This document shows, piece by piece, positions 10,927-23,219 of a stretch of 64,000 nucleotides of DNA. A program made the translations under genes and the position numbers. How positions within the stretch are numbered: position 1 is the first letter of the stretch; every line of letters starts with the position of its first letter. Below the pieces are notes generated by a model. The model searched no databases. It was not told where the DNA came from and worked only from the letters and a program-made list of their open reading frames with translations. Origin of the DNA: Bradyrhizobium sp. (lineage in GTDB: Bacteria; Pseudomonadota; Alphaproteobacteria; Rhizobiales; Xanthobacteraceae); NCBI RefSeq assembly GCF_004799405.1, contig NZ_SSMW01000031.1:25013-89012 (forward strand). The letters are read 5' to 3'.

Positions 10927-11091
10927 ATGTCACTCGGAACCATCATTCTTATTATTCTCATTATCGCCCTGCTTGGCGGTTTCAGCGGCATCGGCGGCGG
11001 ACCGTTCTATGGCACCGGTTACTACGGTGGCGGCGGTCTCGGCCTCATTGTTGTGATCCTGTTGATCCTGCTGCTCCTCGGGAAATTGTAA
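10927..11091 (+). CDS. DUF3309-like small membrane protein
   Basis: This 54-aa protein is almost entirely hydrophobic. It has one membrane segment at each end (SLGTIILIILIIALLGG and LGLIVVILLILLLL) joined by a Gly/Tyr-rich loop (~residues 18-39). This is the usual architecture of DUF3309 proteins. The ATG is preceded by a strong GGAGGAG site ending 6 bases upstream. The EcfG-like promoter just upstream suggests induction by general stress. Function unknown. Confidence 0.85.
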   Translation: MSLGTIILIILIIALLGGFSGIGGGPFYGTGYYGGGGLGLIVVILLILLLLGKL

Positions 11092-11114
11092 TTCCAGCTG
11101 GATCGAAAAATTGC

Positions 11115-11151
11115 AAGGTGGGCAAAGCCACGCTTGGGCCGTACCCACCTT
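11115..11151. terminator. inverted repeat between convergent genes
   Basis: Eight-base arms AAGGTGGG (11115-11122) and CCCACCTT (11144-11151) surround a GC-rich loop between the DUF3309 gene and the end of ligD, which it just overlaps. It may act as a bidirectional terminator or be a short dispersed repeat. There is no clear T-tract. Confidence 0.35.
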
Positions 11152-13804
11152 ACTTTCCAGCGAGCTTCTTGATCGCCGCCTTTATCGGCGACGCCGCCTC
11201 GTCATAGCCGTCCCACGCCTTGGTTTTAGCCAGCAGCGCCGGCACGGTGCGGACGGTGTAGCGTTTCGGATCGAGATCGCCCTTCACTTGGGTCCATGTC
11301 AGCGGCATCGACACCGGCGCGCCATCGCGCGCCCGTGGCGATAGCACGGCGACGGCGGTCGCCATGCGGTCGTTGCGAAGATAATCGAGGAAGATCTTTC
11401 CCTTGCGTAACTTCTTGGACATGTTGAGCAGATAGCGCTCGGGGTCTTGGCGGGCCATCCACTGGCAAACGCCCTGCGCGAAGGCCTTGGCCTCTTTCCA
11501 GGTCGTTTTGTCCCTGGCGCCGTAGAGCAGCGGCGTCACCACGTGAAGCCCTTTGCCGCCGGTGGTTTTGCAGAAACTCGCCATGCCGAGGCTCGCCAAT
11601 CGCTCCCGCATGTCCCTGGCGGCCTCGACCACATCGGCAAATCCAACCTCGGGCGCGGGATCGAGATCGAACACCAGCCTTCCCGGCACGTCAGGCCTAT
11701 CCGACGCGCAATTCCATGGATGCAGTTCAAGGCCGCCGATTTGCGCCACCGCAGCCAGTCCCTCGACCCGATCGATCTGCAGATAAGGCTTGCGGTCGCC
11801 GGAGACCTTGACCAGCTCAAGCAGGTTCGAGACGCCCGGCATGGCGTGACGCTGAAAGAATTTCTCGCCACCGATGCCGTCGGGCGCACGGACCACCGAA
11901 CATGGCCTCCCCTTCAGATGACCGATCATCCAGCCGCCCACCGCTTCGAAATAGCGGGCGAGATCGAGTTTGGTCACGCCTTTGCCGTCACCGCCGTCGG
12001 GCCACAGCTCCTTGTCGGGCTTGGAAATGATCACGCCCATCACCGCGACGGATTTGCCATTTGCCGACTTGCCGGACTGGCGCGCAACCTTCGCGGTTGG
12101 TTTGGCGATCCTCGTCATGACCGGTGTCTCCGCCTTTACTTCATCCGCTGGCTTGTCCTGGCGCAATCCCTTGAATGCTGCCTGCCTTATGTTGCCGCCC
12201 TCGGTCCAGCCGGCGAATTCGATCTCCGCAACGAGTTCTGGCTTCAGCCAATGCACGTCGGATGTCTTGCGCGGCGCGTCCTTGCCGCCGAACGGGCTCT
12301 TGTCCGAGGCCGCCGCTTTCAGCGCCGGCATGATGCGCCTGACCGTATCCTGTCCGAATCCAGTGCCCACGATCCCAACGAAAGCCAGATGGTCACCGCG
12401 ATAGACGCCCGCCATCAGCGAACGGAACTTGCCGGCGGTGGTTTTCCAACCGCCCAGCACCACCTCATGCCCGGCGCGGCATTTGGCTTTGGTCCAGTTC
12501 TCCGAACGGCCGGATTGATAGGGTGCGCTGAGCTTCTTGGAGACGATGCCCTCCAGCGACAACTTGCACGCCGATTGCAGAATGGCGTCGCCGCCGGTCT
12601 CGAAATGCTCGACATAGCGGATCAACCCCGCTTTGCGCCGGGCGTTTTTCCCGTTTCGCGTTTCCAGCAACTGCTTCAATCGCTGCTTGCGCTCGCGGAG
12701 CGGCAACGAGCGAATGTCCATTCCGTCCGCGAACAGCAGATCGAACGTGTAGAAAATCAGATTGCCAGTCTTGCCGTCGGAGATCGCCGCCTGCAGCGTC
12801 GAAAAGTCCGGCGTGCCGTGGTGGTCGAGCGCGACGATCTCGCCATCGATCAGGGCATCCGGAAGCGAGTTGCCTTCCTTGGCGATGGCCTGAAACTTCT
12901 CGGTCCAGTCAAGTCCTTTCCGGGTTTTCAGCCTGGCCTTGCCATCCTCGACCCGCAACTGCACGCGGTAGCCGTCGAACTTGATCTCATGGCACCAGCC
13001 GTCCCCGGCGGGTGGACGATCGACCGATATGCAGAGCTGCGGCGCGACGAAATCGGGTATCGCCGAAACCTTCTTGCCCTTGGCGGCCGGGGCGGGTTGC
13101 GATGCGGTCGCCTTGTTGTTCGCGCGTGCTTCCGCCGCATCGCCGCGGTTCGAATTCCAGACCGCCTTGGCGCTCGCGCCGGCGGATTTCCTGGTCATGA
13201 ACGGCTTCGGCGCGTTGCCCTTACCTTCGGCAATGGCGCTCATCGTGCGTCCCGATGCGACGGACTCGTCTTCATCCAGGATGTTGTTGGCTTTGCCTTC
13301 TCGGGCGAATTCATCGCGATGCTTGATCAGGAGCCAGTTGGTGCGCTTGCCGCCATTGCGATCGTGCCGCATCCGCACCAGCACCCAGCTGCCGTGCAGC
13401 TTCTCTCCGTGCAGCGTGAATTTCAGGTCGCCTTTCCTGAAACCGCGCTCCGGATCGTCGGCTTCCCAGTAGCCGCGATCCCAAAGCTGCACGGTGCCGC
13501 CGCCGTATTCTCCCTTGGGAATTGTGCCTTCGAAATCCCCATAATCAAGCGGATGGCCTTCCACTTCCACCGCCAGCCGCTTGTCGTGCGGATCGAGCGA
13601 AGGGCCACGGGTGACCGCCCAGGACTTGAACACGCCGTCGAATTCCAGCCGCAGGTCGTAGTGCAGTCGGGTCGCATCGTGCTTCTGGATCACGAAGCGC
13701 CGCCGTGCCGAGGGCGATACCGCGGCCTCGCCGCTCGGCTCGGCGGTCTTTTCGAAATCGCGCTTTTTCCGGTAGGTGGAGAGATTTCTCAACGACACGG
13801 CCAT
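11150..13804 (-). CDS. ligD: ATP-dependent DNA ligase D (PE-Lig-Pol)
   Basis: This 884-aa multifunctional enzyme performs bacterial non-homologous end joining. Order of domains: N-terminal 3'-phosphoesterase (~25-190; [27 protein letters not shown]), central ATP-dependent ligase (~245-560; [12 protein letters not shown] contains the adenylated Lys, with DGEIVALD downstream) and C-terminal primase/polymerase domain (~595-880; FDLDPAPE metal-binding Asp pair). The linkers are Ala/Lys-rich. It is divergent from ku with 90 bp between the starts. A minus-strand EcfG-like promoter lies 29 bp upstream. Confidence 0.96.
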   Translation of the reverse strand: MAVSLRNLSTYRKKRDFEKTAEPSGEAAVSPSARRRFVIQKHDATRLHYDLRLEFDGVFKSWAVTRGPSLDPHDKRLAVEVEGHPLDYGDFEGTIPKGEYGGGTVQLWDRGYWEADDPERGFRKGDLKFTLHGEKLHGSWVLVRMRHDRNGGKRTNWLLIKHRDEFAREGKANNILDEDESVASGRTMSAIAEGKGNAPKPFMTRKSAGASAKAVWNSNRGDAAEARANNKATASQPAPAAKGKKVSAIPDFVAPQLCISVDRPPAGDGWCHEIKFDGYRVQLRVEDGKARLKTRKGLDWTEKFQAIAKEGNSLPDALIDGEIVALDHHGTPDFSTLQAAISDGKTGNLIFYTFDLLFADGMDIRSLPLRERKQRLKQLLETRNGKNARRKAGLIRYVEHFETGGDAILQSACKLSLEGIVSKKLSAPYQSGRSENWTKAKCRAGHEVVLGGWKTTAGKFRSLMAGVYRGDHLAFVGIVGTGFGQDTVRRIMPALKAAASDKSPFGGKDAPRKTSDVHWLKPELVAEIEFAGWTEGGNIRQAAFKGLRQDKPADEVKAETPVMTRIAKPTAKVARQSGKSANGKSVAVMGVIISKPDKELWPDGGDGKGVTKLDLARYFEAVGGWMIGHLKGRPCSVVRAPDGIGGEKFFQRHAMPGVSNLLELVKVSGDRKPYLQIDRVEGLAAVAQIGGLELHPWNCASDRPDVPGRLVFDLDPAPEVGFADVVEAARDMRERLASLGMASFCKTTGGKGLHVVTPLLYGARDKTTWKEAKAFAQGVCQWMARQDPERYLLNMSKKLRKGKIFLDYLRNDRMATAVAVLSPRARDGAPVSMPLTWTQVKGDLDPKRYTVRTVPALLAKTKAWDGYDEAASPIKAAIKKLAGK

Positions 13805-13825
13805 TTCCCACGCGACAGCGAACCC

Positions 13826-13850
13826 GGAACCAAAACCCTCAATATCCGTT
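13826..13850 (+). promoter_or_regulatory. EcfG-type promoter of ku
   Basis: GGAAC (13826-13830), 16 bases, then CGTT (13847-13850): an exact match to the alphaproteobacterial general-stress sigma consensus, 44 nt before the ku ATG. RpoE2 control of a ku gene has been described in Sinorhizobium, which fits (recalled knowledge). Confidence 0.7.
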
Positions 13851-13858
13851 CAAGTTCC
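13834..13858 (-). promoter_or_regulatory. EcfG-like promoter of ligD (one mismatch)
   Basis: On the minus strand GGAAC (13858-13854) is followed after 16 bases by GGTT (13837-13834), one base off the CGTT consensus. It lies 29 nt before the ligD start and interleaves with the ku promoter on the other strand. Confidence 0.45.
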
Positions 13859-13894
13859 CGGATTCCCTTAACTCATACCATGCCGGAGATTGTA

Positions 13895-14773
13895 ATGGCC
13901 GTTCGCGCCTATTGGAAAGGCTCCTTGAAGCTTTCCCTCGTATCCTGCCCTGTCCTGCTCTATCCGGCCTCGACCAGTGTCGACAAAACCCGTTTCCACA
14001 TGATCAACAGGGAAACCGGCAATCGGCTGAAGCAGCAAATGGTCGACGCCGAGACCGGCGACGTCGTCGAAAGCGATCAGAAGGGCCGCGGCTACGAACT
14101 GAAAAAGGGCGAATACGTCGAGATCGATAAGGACGAACTCGAGGCGGTCCAGATCGAAAGCAATCATACCATCGACATCGACAGCTTCGTGCCGAAGGAT
14201 GAGATCGACAAGCGCTATCTCAACCACCCCTATTATATCGCGCCCGACGGCAAGGCTGGCCTGGACGCCTTCGCGGTCATCCGCGACGCCATGAAGGACC
14301 AGGACCGCGTCGCCTTGGCGCGCATCGTCCTTACCAACCGCGAGCACGTCATTGCAATCGAGCCGCTCGGCAAGGGCCTGCTCGGCACCACGCTGCGATA
14401 TCCGTATGAGGTGCGCAATGAAGACGACTATTTCGACGACATCAGGAATCCCAAAATATCGAAAGACATGGTCGAACTCGCCAGCCACATCCTCGACACC
14501 AAGGCTGCGCATTTCGATCCGTCTAAATTCAGGGACGAGTACGAGAATGCATTAAAGACGCTGGTCAGGCGCAAGGCCGCCGGCAAGCCGGTCAAATCGG
14601 CCGAGCACGAGGAGCGCCCTGACAACGTCATCAACCTGATGGATGCGCTCAAGCAAAGCCTGAAGGCCAAGGTATCGGCCAAACGGCGGCCTCATTCCCC
14701 AGTCCGGCGGACGACACATCGTCCCGCGAAGAAGGTGCATCGGTCGGCGGCACGAGCGCGAAAGGCGAGTTAG
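13895..14773 (+). CDS. ku: Ku homodimeric DNA end-binding protein
   Basis: This 292-aa bacterial Ku forms a ring that binds double-strand ends and recruits LigD. It has the family opening AVRAYWKGSLKLSLVSCPV and the core segments ELKKGEYVEIDKDEL and YYIAPDGKAGLDAFAVIRDA. The C-terminus (~260-292) is Lys/Arg-rich (KVSAKRRPHSPVRR), the type of basic tail that bridges to LigD or DNA. ATG 13895 was chosen for the canonical N-terminus and the GGAG site; another in-frame ATG at 13880 would add five residues. It is divergent from ligD. Confidence 0.95.
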   Translation: MAVRAYWKGSLKLSLVSCPVLLYPASTSVDKTRFHMINRETGNRLKQQMVDAETGDVVESDQKGRGYELKKGEYVEIDKDELEAVQIESNHTIDIDSFVPKDEIDKRYLNHPYYIAPDGKAGLDAFAVIRDAMKDQDRVALARIVLTNREHVIAIEPLGKGLLGTTLRYPYEVRNEDDYFDDIRNPKISKDMVELASHILDTKAAHFDPSKFRDEYENALKTLVRRKAAGKPVKSAEHEERPDNVINLMDALKQSLKAKVSAKRRPHSPVRRTTHRPAKKVHRSAARARKAS

Positions 14774-14777
14774 CGCT

Positions 14778-14808
14778 CGCCATGCCCGGGCTGGTCCCGG
14801 GCATGGCG
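14778..14808. terminator. perfect 13-bp hairpin after ku
   Basis: Arms CGCCATGCCCGGG (14778-14790) and CCCGGGCATGGCG (14796-14808) are perfectly complementary around a 5-base loop, just 3' of ku and before the convergent Lys-rich gene. It works sterically as a bidirectional terminator but lacks a U-run. The sequence also resembles a common Bradyrhizobium palindromic repeat. Confidence 0.6.
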
Positions 14809-14841
14809 AAAGTCGATTGGATCGTCTCACCACTTCTTCGC

Positions 14842-15057
14842 CTAGCGCTTGCTGGCTGCCTTCTTCGGGACCTTCTTGCCCTTCGCCTTCGGGACCTTCT
14901 TGCCCTTCGCCCTCGCCTCGGAAAGCCCGATCGCGATCGCCTGCTTGCGGCTAGTGACTTTCCGGCCGGCCCGGCCGCTTTTCAGGGTCCCAGCGTTGCG
15001 TTTCTTCATTGCGCGCTCGACATCGGCGGACGCTTTTTTGGAATATTTCCGTGCCAT
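14842..15057 (-). CDS. Lys-rich small protein, DUF6496-like
   Basis: This 71-aa, strongly basic protein starts ARKYSKKASADVERAMKKR and has a central RKQAIAIGLSEARAKGKK segment, typical of DUF6496/plasmid-stabilisation-like small proteins in rhizobia. The tail has two copies of an 8-residue unit (KAKGKKVP), mirrored in the DNA as a ~24-bp direct repeat (about 14870-14915). A GGGAG site precedes the ATG. Upstream on the minus strand GGAAC is followed by GATT rather than CGTT, so EcfG control is only a weak possibility. Probably nucleic-acid binding; function unknown. Confidence 0.75.
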   Translation of the reverse strand: MARKYSKKASADVERAMKKRNAGTLKSGRAGRKVTSRKQAIAIGLSEARAKGKKVPKAKGKKVPKKAASKR

Positions 15058-15160
15058 GAGTACTCTCCCAGTTGCGGCAAAATAATCTTCGCGGCTTGGG
15101 AAAGTTCCAACTTTTGCGTCACACGCCGCTCGTCATGCTCAGGATGACGGATGCGAAGCC

Positions 15161-15850
15161 CTAATCCGGCGCGCGCAGCCGATATCCGATTCCGGTCTCC
15201 GTCAAAACGAATTGCGGGCGCTCCGGATCGGCTTCGATCTTCTGCCGGAGTTGCCGTACATAGACCCGCAGATATTGCGCGTCGGTCAGTTCATCCCACA
15301 GTTCCTTGAGCAGAAACCGGTGGGTCAGCACCTTGCCGGCGTGCTGTACCAGCACCCGCAGCAATTCGTATTCCTTGGGCGACAGTTTCACGTCCTTGTC
15401 GCCGACCTTGACGATGCGACGCACCAGGTCGACCGAGAGATCGCCGGACCGAAACACCGGGCGTTCGCCGTGGACTTGCAATTGATGCCGCAACGCCGCG
15501 CGCATCCGCGCCAGCAGTTCGTCCATCCCGAACGGCTTGGTGAGGTAGTCATCGGCCCCGAGATCGAGTGCCTCGACCTTGCCGGCCTCATCGCCGCGGC
15601 TCGACAGCACCACGACGGGGACGCTGTCGTTGCGACCGCGGATCATGCGCAGCAATTCATGGCCCTGGATATCCGGCAGGCCAAGATCGAGAATAATCAA
15701 TGCAGGATCCTGGGCCAGCAATTCCAGAGCCATTTTGCCGTTGGAAGCTTCCAGTATTTCGTAGCCCTGCGTGCTTAGTCCCATCCGCAGTAATTTGCGG
15801 ATCGGCGGCTCATCGTCAATGACCAGAACCTTGATCGGGGCAGCGCTCAT
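15161..15850 (-). CDS. kdpE: potassium response regulator KdpE
   Basis: This 229-aa OmpR-type response regulator has a receiver domain (1-120; phospho-acceptor Asp ~55 in LIILDLGLPD, conserved Lys in LTKPFG) and a C-terminal winged-helix DNA-binding domain (KLSPKEYELLRVLVQHAG). It activates the kdp operon when phosphorylated by KdpD. Its start overlaps the kdpD stop by 4 bp (ATGA). It is the last gene of the kdp cluster. Confidence 0.95.
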   Translation of the reverse strand: MSAAPIKVLVIDDEPPIRKLLRMGLSTQGYEILEASNGKMALELLAQDPALIILDLGLPDIQGHELLRMIRGRNDSVPVVVLSSRGDEAGKVEALDLGADDYLTKPFGMDELLARMRAALRHQLQVHGERPVFRSGDLSVDLVRRIVKVGDKDVKLSPKEYELLRVLVQHAGKVLTHRFLLKELWDELTDAQYLRVYVRQLRQKIEADPERPQFVLTETGIGYRLRAPD

Positions 15851-18570
15851 GCGGCGGTGTCCAGTGCCGCGGATGCCGCCGGGATCGGCAACCGGATGGT
15901 CAGCACCGCACCGCTTCGATCGGTACGGTTGGCGGCTGTGATCGTGCCATGCATGGCCTCGACGAAACCGCGGGAAATCGCAAGCCCGAGGCCGGTGCCG
16001 GGGCGGACGTGATCGCCCTTTTGCGCGCGGTAGAACTTGTCGAACACGCTCTCCAGTTCCAGCGGCGGAATGCCCGCGCCTTCATCGATGATTTGCAGCG
16101 AAACCGAATCCTTGTTCCGCATGCTCCGTATCGATATCGTGGTATCCGCCAGCGCATATTTGGCGGCATTATCCAAAAGATTGAAAAGCACCTGCTCGAA
16201 CAACACCGCATCGATCTCCAGCATCGGAATATCGGCGGCAAGCTCGAGCGAGACCTTGTGATGAACCAGAATCTTGCTGGCGCGCCGCAACGCGCTGCCG
16301 ACGATCTCGCCGAGATCGTGCCGCGCGGTATTCGGCACGATGGCGCCGGATTCCAGCTTGGTCATATCGAGCAGATTGGCGATGAAGCGATTGAGCCTTT
16401 CCGACTCGTCGATCACGGTTGCCAACAGGTCGCGCTTTTCGGTGTCGGTCAGGCCGCTGGAGAGATCGCGCATGGTGCTGGCGGCACCGAGCACCGAAGC
16501 CAGCGGCGTCTTGAGGTCGTGCGAGATCGAGGTCAGGAGCGCAGCGCGCAACCGGTCGGATTCCACCGTGCGTTTGACGCGGTCCATGTCCTCGACCAGT
16601 TGCACCCGTTCGATCGCCAGCGCGCCCTGATCCATCAGGGCATCGAGCAGCCGGCGCTGATCCGGGGTGAGCAACGGTCCCGACTTGTCGTCATCGATAC
16701 CGATGACGCCGATTGGTCCGCGTCCGGTTCGCATCGGCAGGAACAGGCGCTTGGCGCCCGGCAGCGTATCGGAGCCACGCCCGGCCGGACGGTCATTGCC
16801 CCACGCCCAGTTCGCCGCGGCGAGGTCGGCCTTGTCGAGTTCATCTTCCGGCGGGTAGCCCGCCTTCACAGTCAGAACGCCGTCCTCGAGCAGCAGCAGG
16901 ACCACGCGGACTTTCAGCATCAACGCGGTTTGGTAGGCGGTCGCCCATAGCACGTCGTCCAGCGTTGCCGTGCCCGCGAGCTTGCGGCTGAAGGCGTAAA
17001 GCGATTCCGTAGTCCGGACCCGGCCGATCGCGGTAACGGCCTGGGTGCGCACGCGCGCGCCGACGTTGGAAACCAGGATCGCGATCAGCATGAAAAAGAA
17101 GAACGCCGCAATATTGGTCGGGTCGGTAATCGTGAAGGTATAGACCGGCGGCAAGAAGAAGAAATTGTAACACAGCGACGCCGCGACGCTGGCCAGCAGC
17201 GAGGGCCACAGACCGAAGCGAACCGCCACGGTCACCACGGCCGTCAGGAACACCAGATCGACATTCTCGATACCGAACACCGGCTGGATCAGCTCGGCAG
17301 CGCCAAGACCGATGGCCACGATCAGAAGCGCCATCAGATATGGCCAGGGATCGAAAGGCTCCGGCCGCGCCGCCGTCTGCACCGCAGTTTTGGCAACGCC
17401 CCCGGCAGGCAGTTCATCGCCGGCGATCACGTTGACGCTGATATTGCCGGCGCGCCGCACCAGGTCATGCACCACCGAGCCGCGCATTATTTCGAACCAC
17501 CACGAGCGGGTCGCCTTTCCGATGATGATCTGGGTGACGTTGTTGGCTTGCGCATAACTGATCACGTCATCGGCGATGCGGCGTCCGACGCCGGGAATGG
17601 TCAGCGCCTCGCCACCCAGCGCCTCGGCCAGCCGCAACGTATCGGCAAGCCGGTCGCGCTGCTCGTCGGTCAATTGCAGGCTCCGCCGCGTCTCGATGCT
17701 GATGGCGGTCCAGGGCGCGTGCAGGCGATCCGCTAGCCGCTTGGTGTAGCGTACCAGCCCCGCCGCCCGCGGATCCTCACTGAGGCAAACCAGGATACGC
17801 TCGCCCGCGGCCCAAGGGCCGGCAATCGCGTTCGCCTGCATGTGGGTCAACAGCTGCTCGTCGACGCGCTCGGCGGTGCGCCGCAACGCCAGCTCGCGCA
17901 ACGCGGTCAGATTGCCCGGCGAGAAATAGTGCTCCAGCGCCCGCTCGGCCTGCTTGGGGACATAGACCTTGCCCTCCTTCAATCGCTGAATGAGGTCGTC
18001 GGGCGTGAGGTCGATCAACTCTATGGCGTCGGCGCGGTCGAATACCGAATCCGGCACGGTCTCGCGCACCCGCACATGCGTGATCTGCGCGACCACGTCG
18101 TTGAGGCTTTCGATGTGCTGGATGTTGACCGCGGTGTAGACGTCGATGCCGTGGGACAGCAATTCCTCGACGTCGAGGTAGCGCTTGGGATGGCGGCTGC
18201 CGGGCGCGTTGGTATGGGCGAGTTCGTCGACCAGCGCGATCTTTGGATGGCGCGCGATCAGCGCGTCGATATCCATTTCCTCGATGATCTGGTCCTTGTA
18301 GTCGATCCGCTTGCGCGGCAGGACTTCGAGACCTTTCAGCAACGCCTCTGTCTCGGCCCGGCCGTGGGTCTCGACGGCGCCGACGACGACATCGACGCCG
18401 GCCTTAAGCTTGGCATGCGCGCTCTGCAGCATCTCATAGGTCTTGCCGACGCCGGGGGCCGCGCCGACGAAAATCTTGAGCCGGCCGGCCTGATCGTGCT
18501 CCCGCCGCGCGGCCTCCAGCAGCGCATCCGGCGAGGGTCTTTTCTGGGGATCGCGGCCTTGATTTGCCAT
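15847..18570 (-). CDS. kdpD: potassium sensor histidine kinase KdpD
   Basis: This 907-aa membrane sensor kinase has an N-terminal KdpD domain with a Walker A-like GAAPGVGKT (~33), a universal-stress-protein-like domain (~250-370), four closely spaced membrane helices (~400-500), a GAF-like region, then HisKA with SISHDLKTPL (phospho-His ~682) and an HATPase domain (GTGLGLAISRGFVEAMHG). It senses K+ limitation and signals to KdpE. It starts 40 bp after kdpC. Full length compared with E. coli KdpD (894 aa). Confidence 0.96.
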   Translation of the reverse strand: MANQGRDPQKRPSPDALLEAARREHDQAGRLKIFVGAAPGVGKTYEMLQSAHAKLKAGVDVVVGAVETHGRAETEALLKGLEVLPRKRIDYKDQIIEEMDIDALIARHPKIALVDELAHTNAPGSRHPKRYLDVEELLSHGIDVYTAVNIQHIESLNDVVAQITHVRVRETVPDSVFDRADAIELIDLTPDDLIQRLKEGKVYVPKQAERALEHYFSPGNLTALRELALRRTAERVDEQLLTHMQANAIAGPWAAGERILVCLSEDPRAAGLVRYTKRLADRLHAPWTAISIETRRSLQLTDEQRDRLADTLRLAEALGGEALTIPGVGRRIADDVISYAQANNVTQIIIGKATRSWWFEIMRGSVVHDLVRRAGNISVNVIAGDELPAGGVAKTAVQTAARPEPFDPWPYLMALLIVAIGLGAAELIQPVFGIENVDLVFLTAVVTVAVRFGLWPSLLASVAASLCYNFFFLPPVYTFTITDPTNIAAFFFFMLIAILVSNVGARVRTQAVTAIGRVRTTESLYAFSRKLAGTATLDDVLWATAYQTALMLKVRVVLLLLEDGVLTVKAGYPPEDELDKADLAAANWAWGNDRPAGRGSDTLPGAKRLFLPMRTGRGPIGVIGIDDDKSGPLLTPDQRRLLDALMDQGALAIERVQLVEDMDRVKRTVESDRLRAALLTSISHDLKTPLASVLGAASTMRDLSSGLTDTEKRDLLATVIDESERLNRFIANLLDMTKLESGAIVPNTARHDLGEIVGSALRRASKILVHHKVSLELAADIPMLEIDAVLFEQVLFNLLDNAAKYALADTTISIRSMRNKDSVSLQIIDEGAGIPPLELESVFDKFYRAQKGDHVRPGTGLGLAISRGFVEAMHGTITAANRTDRSGAVLTIRLPIPAASAALDTAA

Positions 18571-18610
18571 ACGGCAATATAGTCCCTGGACCTCCGACAG
18601 CCTAGCGGCG

Positions 18611-19216
18611 CTATTTCGATGCGGCGGCGTCCAGCGCCAAATTCAGTGCCAAGACGTTAACGCGCGGTTCGCCGAACAATCCGGCAAGGCGGCCTGCCGT
18701 GTTCTGGGTGACCAGTTGGCGGACGCGGTCCTCCGGCATGTTGCGCGCCTTGGCGACCCGCGGCAGCTGGAATAGCGCGGCTTCCGGTGAAATATCGGGA
18801 TCGAGGCCGCTGCCGGAGGTGGTGACGAGATCGACCGGGACGGGCACGGACGGGTTCTCGGCCTTCAACTTGTCGACGTCTTCCTTGATCCGGTCGTTCA
18901 GGGCCTTGCTGGTCGGACCAAGGTTTGAACCACCCGAGTTGGCCGCATTATATGGGGCCGGGACGGTCTTGGTGGCATCGGCCGGGTCCGGCGCCGTCGT
19001 CGCCGAGGGCCGGCTATGGAAGTATTTGTCGTCCTTGAACTCCTGCCCGATCAGGGCGGAGCCGACTACAACGCCGTTCTTCTCGATCAGGCTGCCCTGC
19101 GCCTGCTTTGGAAAGATCACGCCGGCGATCGCGGTCATGGCCAGGGGATAGGCGAGGCCCGTGATCAGCGTGAGGGCGATCAGGATGAGGATGGCGGGGC
19201 GAATTTCTCGAAGCAT
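18611..19216 (-). CDS. kdpC: potassium-transporting ATPase subunit KdpC
   Basis: This 201-aa subunit of the high-affinity K+ pump has one N-terminal membrane helix ([21 protein letters not shown]) and a periplasmic domain with the family motifs FHSRPSAT and [14 protein letters not shown]. The start at 19216 follows a GAGGAG site and lies 11 bp after kdpB. A longer open frame overlapping kdpB was rejected. Confidence 0.95.
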   Translation of the reverse strand: MLREIRPAILILIALTLITGLAYPLAMTAIAGVIFPKQAQGSLIEKNGVVVGSALIGQEFKDDKYFHSRPSATTAPDPADATKTVPAPYNAANSGGSNLGPTSKALNDRIKEDVDKLKAENPSVPVPVDLVTTSGSGLDPDISPEAALFQLPRVAKARNMPEDRVRQLVTQNTAGRLAGLFGEPRVNVLALNLALDAAASK

Positions 19217-19227
19217 GGAATGTCTCC

Positions 19228-21345
<2,118 letters not shown>

Positions 21346-21370
21346 GGACGTAACTCCGAAATGAGTTCGA

Positions 21371-23074
21371 TCAGAACAGGGTATTGGCGTTGCCGGCGAG
21401 ATGCTCGACGATCGGGCCCAGCGCCAGCGCCGGGAAGAAGGTGAGTCCGCCGATGATCAGGATGACGCCGACCACGAGGCCGACGAACAGGCCGCCGGTG
21501 GTCGGTAGCGTGCCTGATGACGGCGGGATCGACTTTTTGCCGGCCAGGGAACCCGCCATCGCCATCGCCGGAACGATCATGAAGAAGCGGCCGACGAACA
21601 TCGCGATGGCACCCGTCACGTTGTAGAACAGGATATTGCCGGTGAGCCCGGCGAACGCCGAGCCGTTATTCCCGGTTTGCGACGTATAGGCGTAGAGCAC
21701 CTCGGTGAAGCCGTGCGGACCGGCATTGGCCATCGAGGCCACGGCGGTCGGATAGACCACCGCGACCGCGGTCCAGCCGAGATACATCAACGGCAGCACC
21801 AGGATCGCGAGCATCGCCATCTTGACTTCGCGGGCCTCGATCTTCTTGCCGACATATTCGGGGGTGCGGCCGACCATCAGCCCGGCGACGAAGATCGAGA
21901 TCACGACAAAGATCAGCATGCCGTAGAGGCCGGCGCCGACGCCGCCGACGATGATCTCGCCGAGTTGGATGTTGATCAGCGGGATCATGCCGCCAAGCGC
22001 GGTGAAGCTGTCATGCATGGCGTTGACCGCGCCGCAGGAAGCCGCCGTTGTAATGACGGCGAACAGCGAGGACGCAACGATACCGAAGCGGACCTCCTTG
22101 CCTTCCATGTTGCCGCCGGTCAGACCGAGCGCGTCGAGCGCCGTGGTGCCGTTGGCTTCCGCCCAATAGGTGACGGCGACGCCTGATATGAACAGCACGC
22201 CCATCACGCCCAGGATCGCCCAGCCCTGCTTTTGATTGCCGACCATGCGGCCAAAGACGTTGGTCAGTGCGGCGCCGAGCGCGAAGATCGAAATCATTTG
22301 CACGAAATTCGACAGCGCCGTCGGGTTCTCGAACGGATGCGCCGCGTTGGCATTGAAGAAGCCGCCGCCATTGGTGCCGAGCATCTTGATGGCGACCTGC
22401 GAGGCAACCGGCCCGACCGCGATGGTCTGCTTGGCGCCTTCCAGCGTGGTGGCATCGACGTAGGCCCCCAGCGTCTGTGGCATGCCCTGCCAGACCAGAA
22501 ACAGCGTGTAAATCACGCAGATCGGCATCAGCACATAGAGCGTGCAGCGCGTTACATCGACCCAGAAGTTGCCGATGGTGCGCATCGAGGAGCGTGAGAA
22601 GCCGCGGATCAGGGCTACCGCCAGCGCGATGCCGGTTGCCGCCGACAGGAAGTTCTGATGGGTCAGGCCCAGCATCTGCACCAGATAGGACAGCGTGCTT
22701 TCGCCGCCGTAGTTCTGCCAGTTGGTATTGGTGATGAAACTGATCGCGGTGTTGAACGAGAGATCCTCGGCGACCGCGGATTGTTCCGCCGGGTTGAACG
22801 GCAACAGCGCCTGCAGCCGCATCAGCGCATAGATGATGACGACGCCCCCGACGTGGAACAGCAGCATCGCAACCGTATAGGTCAGCCAATGCTGCTCGCG
22901 CTTCTCGTCGACGCCGCCGACCCAGTAGAGCGAGGCCTCGACCGGCCGCAACACCGGCGACAGAAAGGTTCGCTCGCCGTTGAAGACGCGCGTCATGTAG
23001 CCGCCGAGCGGCTTTGTCAGCGCGACGATGATGGCGCAGTACAGAATGATTTGAATCCAGCCGATGGCGGTCAT
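21371..23074 (-). CDS. kdpA: potassium-transporting ATPase subunit KdpA
   Basis: This 567-aa K+-binding, channel-like subunit has about ten membrane helices and four pore-loop segments of the Trk/Ktr superfamily (for example [31 protein letters not shown]). Those loops form the selectivity filter. It follows kdpF by 43 bp and precedes kdpB. Confidence 0.97.
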   Translation of the reverse strand: MTAIGWIQIILYCAIIVALTKPLGGYMTRVFNGERTFLSPVLRPVEASLYWVGGVDEKREQHWLTYTVAMLLFHVGGVVIIYALMRLQALLPFNPAEQSAVAEDLSFNTAISFITNTNWQNYGGESTLSYLVQMLGLTHQNFLSAATGIALAVALIRGFSRSSMRTIGNFWVDVTRCTLYVLMPICVIYTLFLVWQGMPQTLGAYVDATTLEGAKQTIAVGPVASQVAIKMLGTNGGGFFNANAAHPFENPTALSNFVQMISIFALGAALTNVFGRMVGNQKQGWAILGVMGVLFISGVAVTYWAEANGTTALDALGLTGGNMEGKEVRFGIVASSLFAVITTAASCGAVNAMHDSFTALGGMIPLINIQLGEIIVGGVGAGLYGMLIFVVISIFVAGLMVGRTPEYVGKKIEAREVKMAMLAILVLPLMYLGWTAVAVVYPTAVASMANAGPHGFTEVLYAYTSQTGNNGSAFAGLTGNILFYNVTGAIAMFVGRFFMIVPAMAMAGSLAGKKSIPPSSGTLPTTGGLFVGLVVGVILIIGGLTFFPALALGPIVEHLAGNANTLF

Positions 23075-23117
23075 GGTGGTGTGCCTTTTGAAGACGCGGG
23101 ATCGATGCCTGAAGCGG

Positions 23118-23207
23118 TCAGAACCGCTCGGGCCGCAGCAGCGCGTAGGTCAGGTAAAACAGCAGGCCCGCGGAAACGAGGCCGGCGAGTGAGTAATCGA
23201 AGATCAT
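23118..23207 (-). CDS. kdpF: KdpF, 29-aa subunit
   Basis: This ORF encodes [20 protein letters not shown] followed by YALLRPERF: a single membrane helix ending in the LLRPERF tail that is the hallmark of KdpF, which stabilises the KdpABC complex. A GAGGAG ribosome site lies just upstream of the ATG. It is too short for most gene finders. Position directly before kdpA matches other kdpFABC operons. Confidence 0.92.
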   Translation of the reverse strand: MIFDYSLAGLVSAGLLFYLTYALLRPERF

Positions 23208-23219
23208 GGCTGCTCTCCT

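Noticed and set aside
11447..13894. Long N-terminal extension of the ku frame running through ligD
   Set aside because: The Ku family starts at 13895; the extension is antisense to ligD and has no homology.
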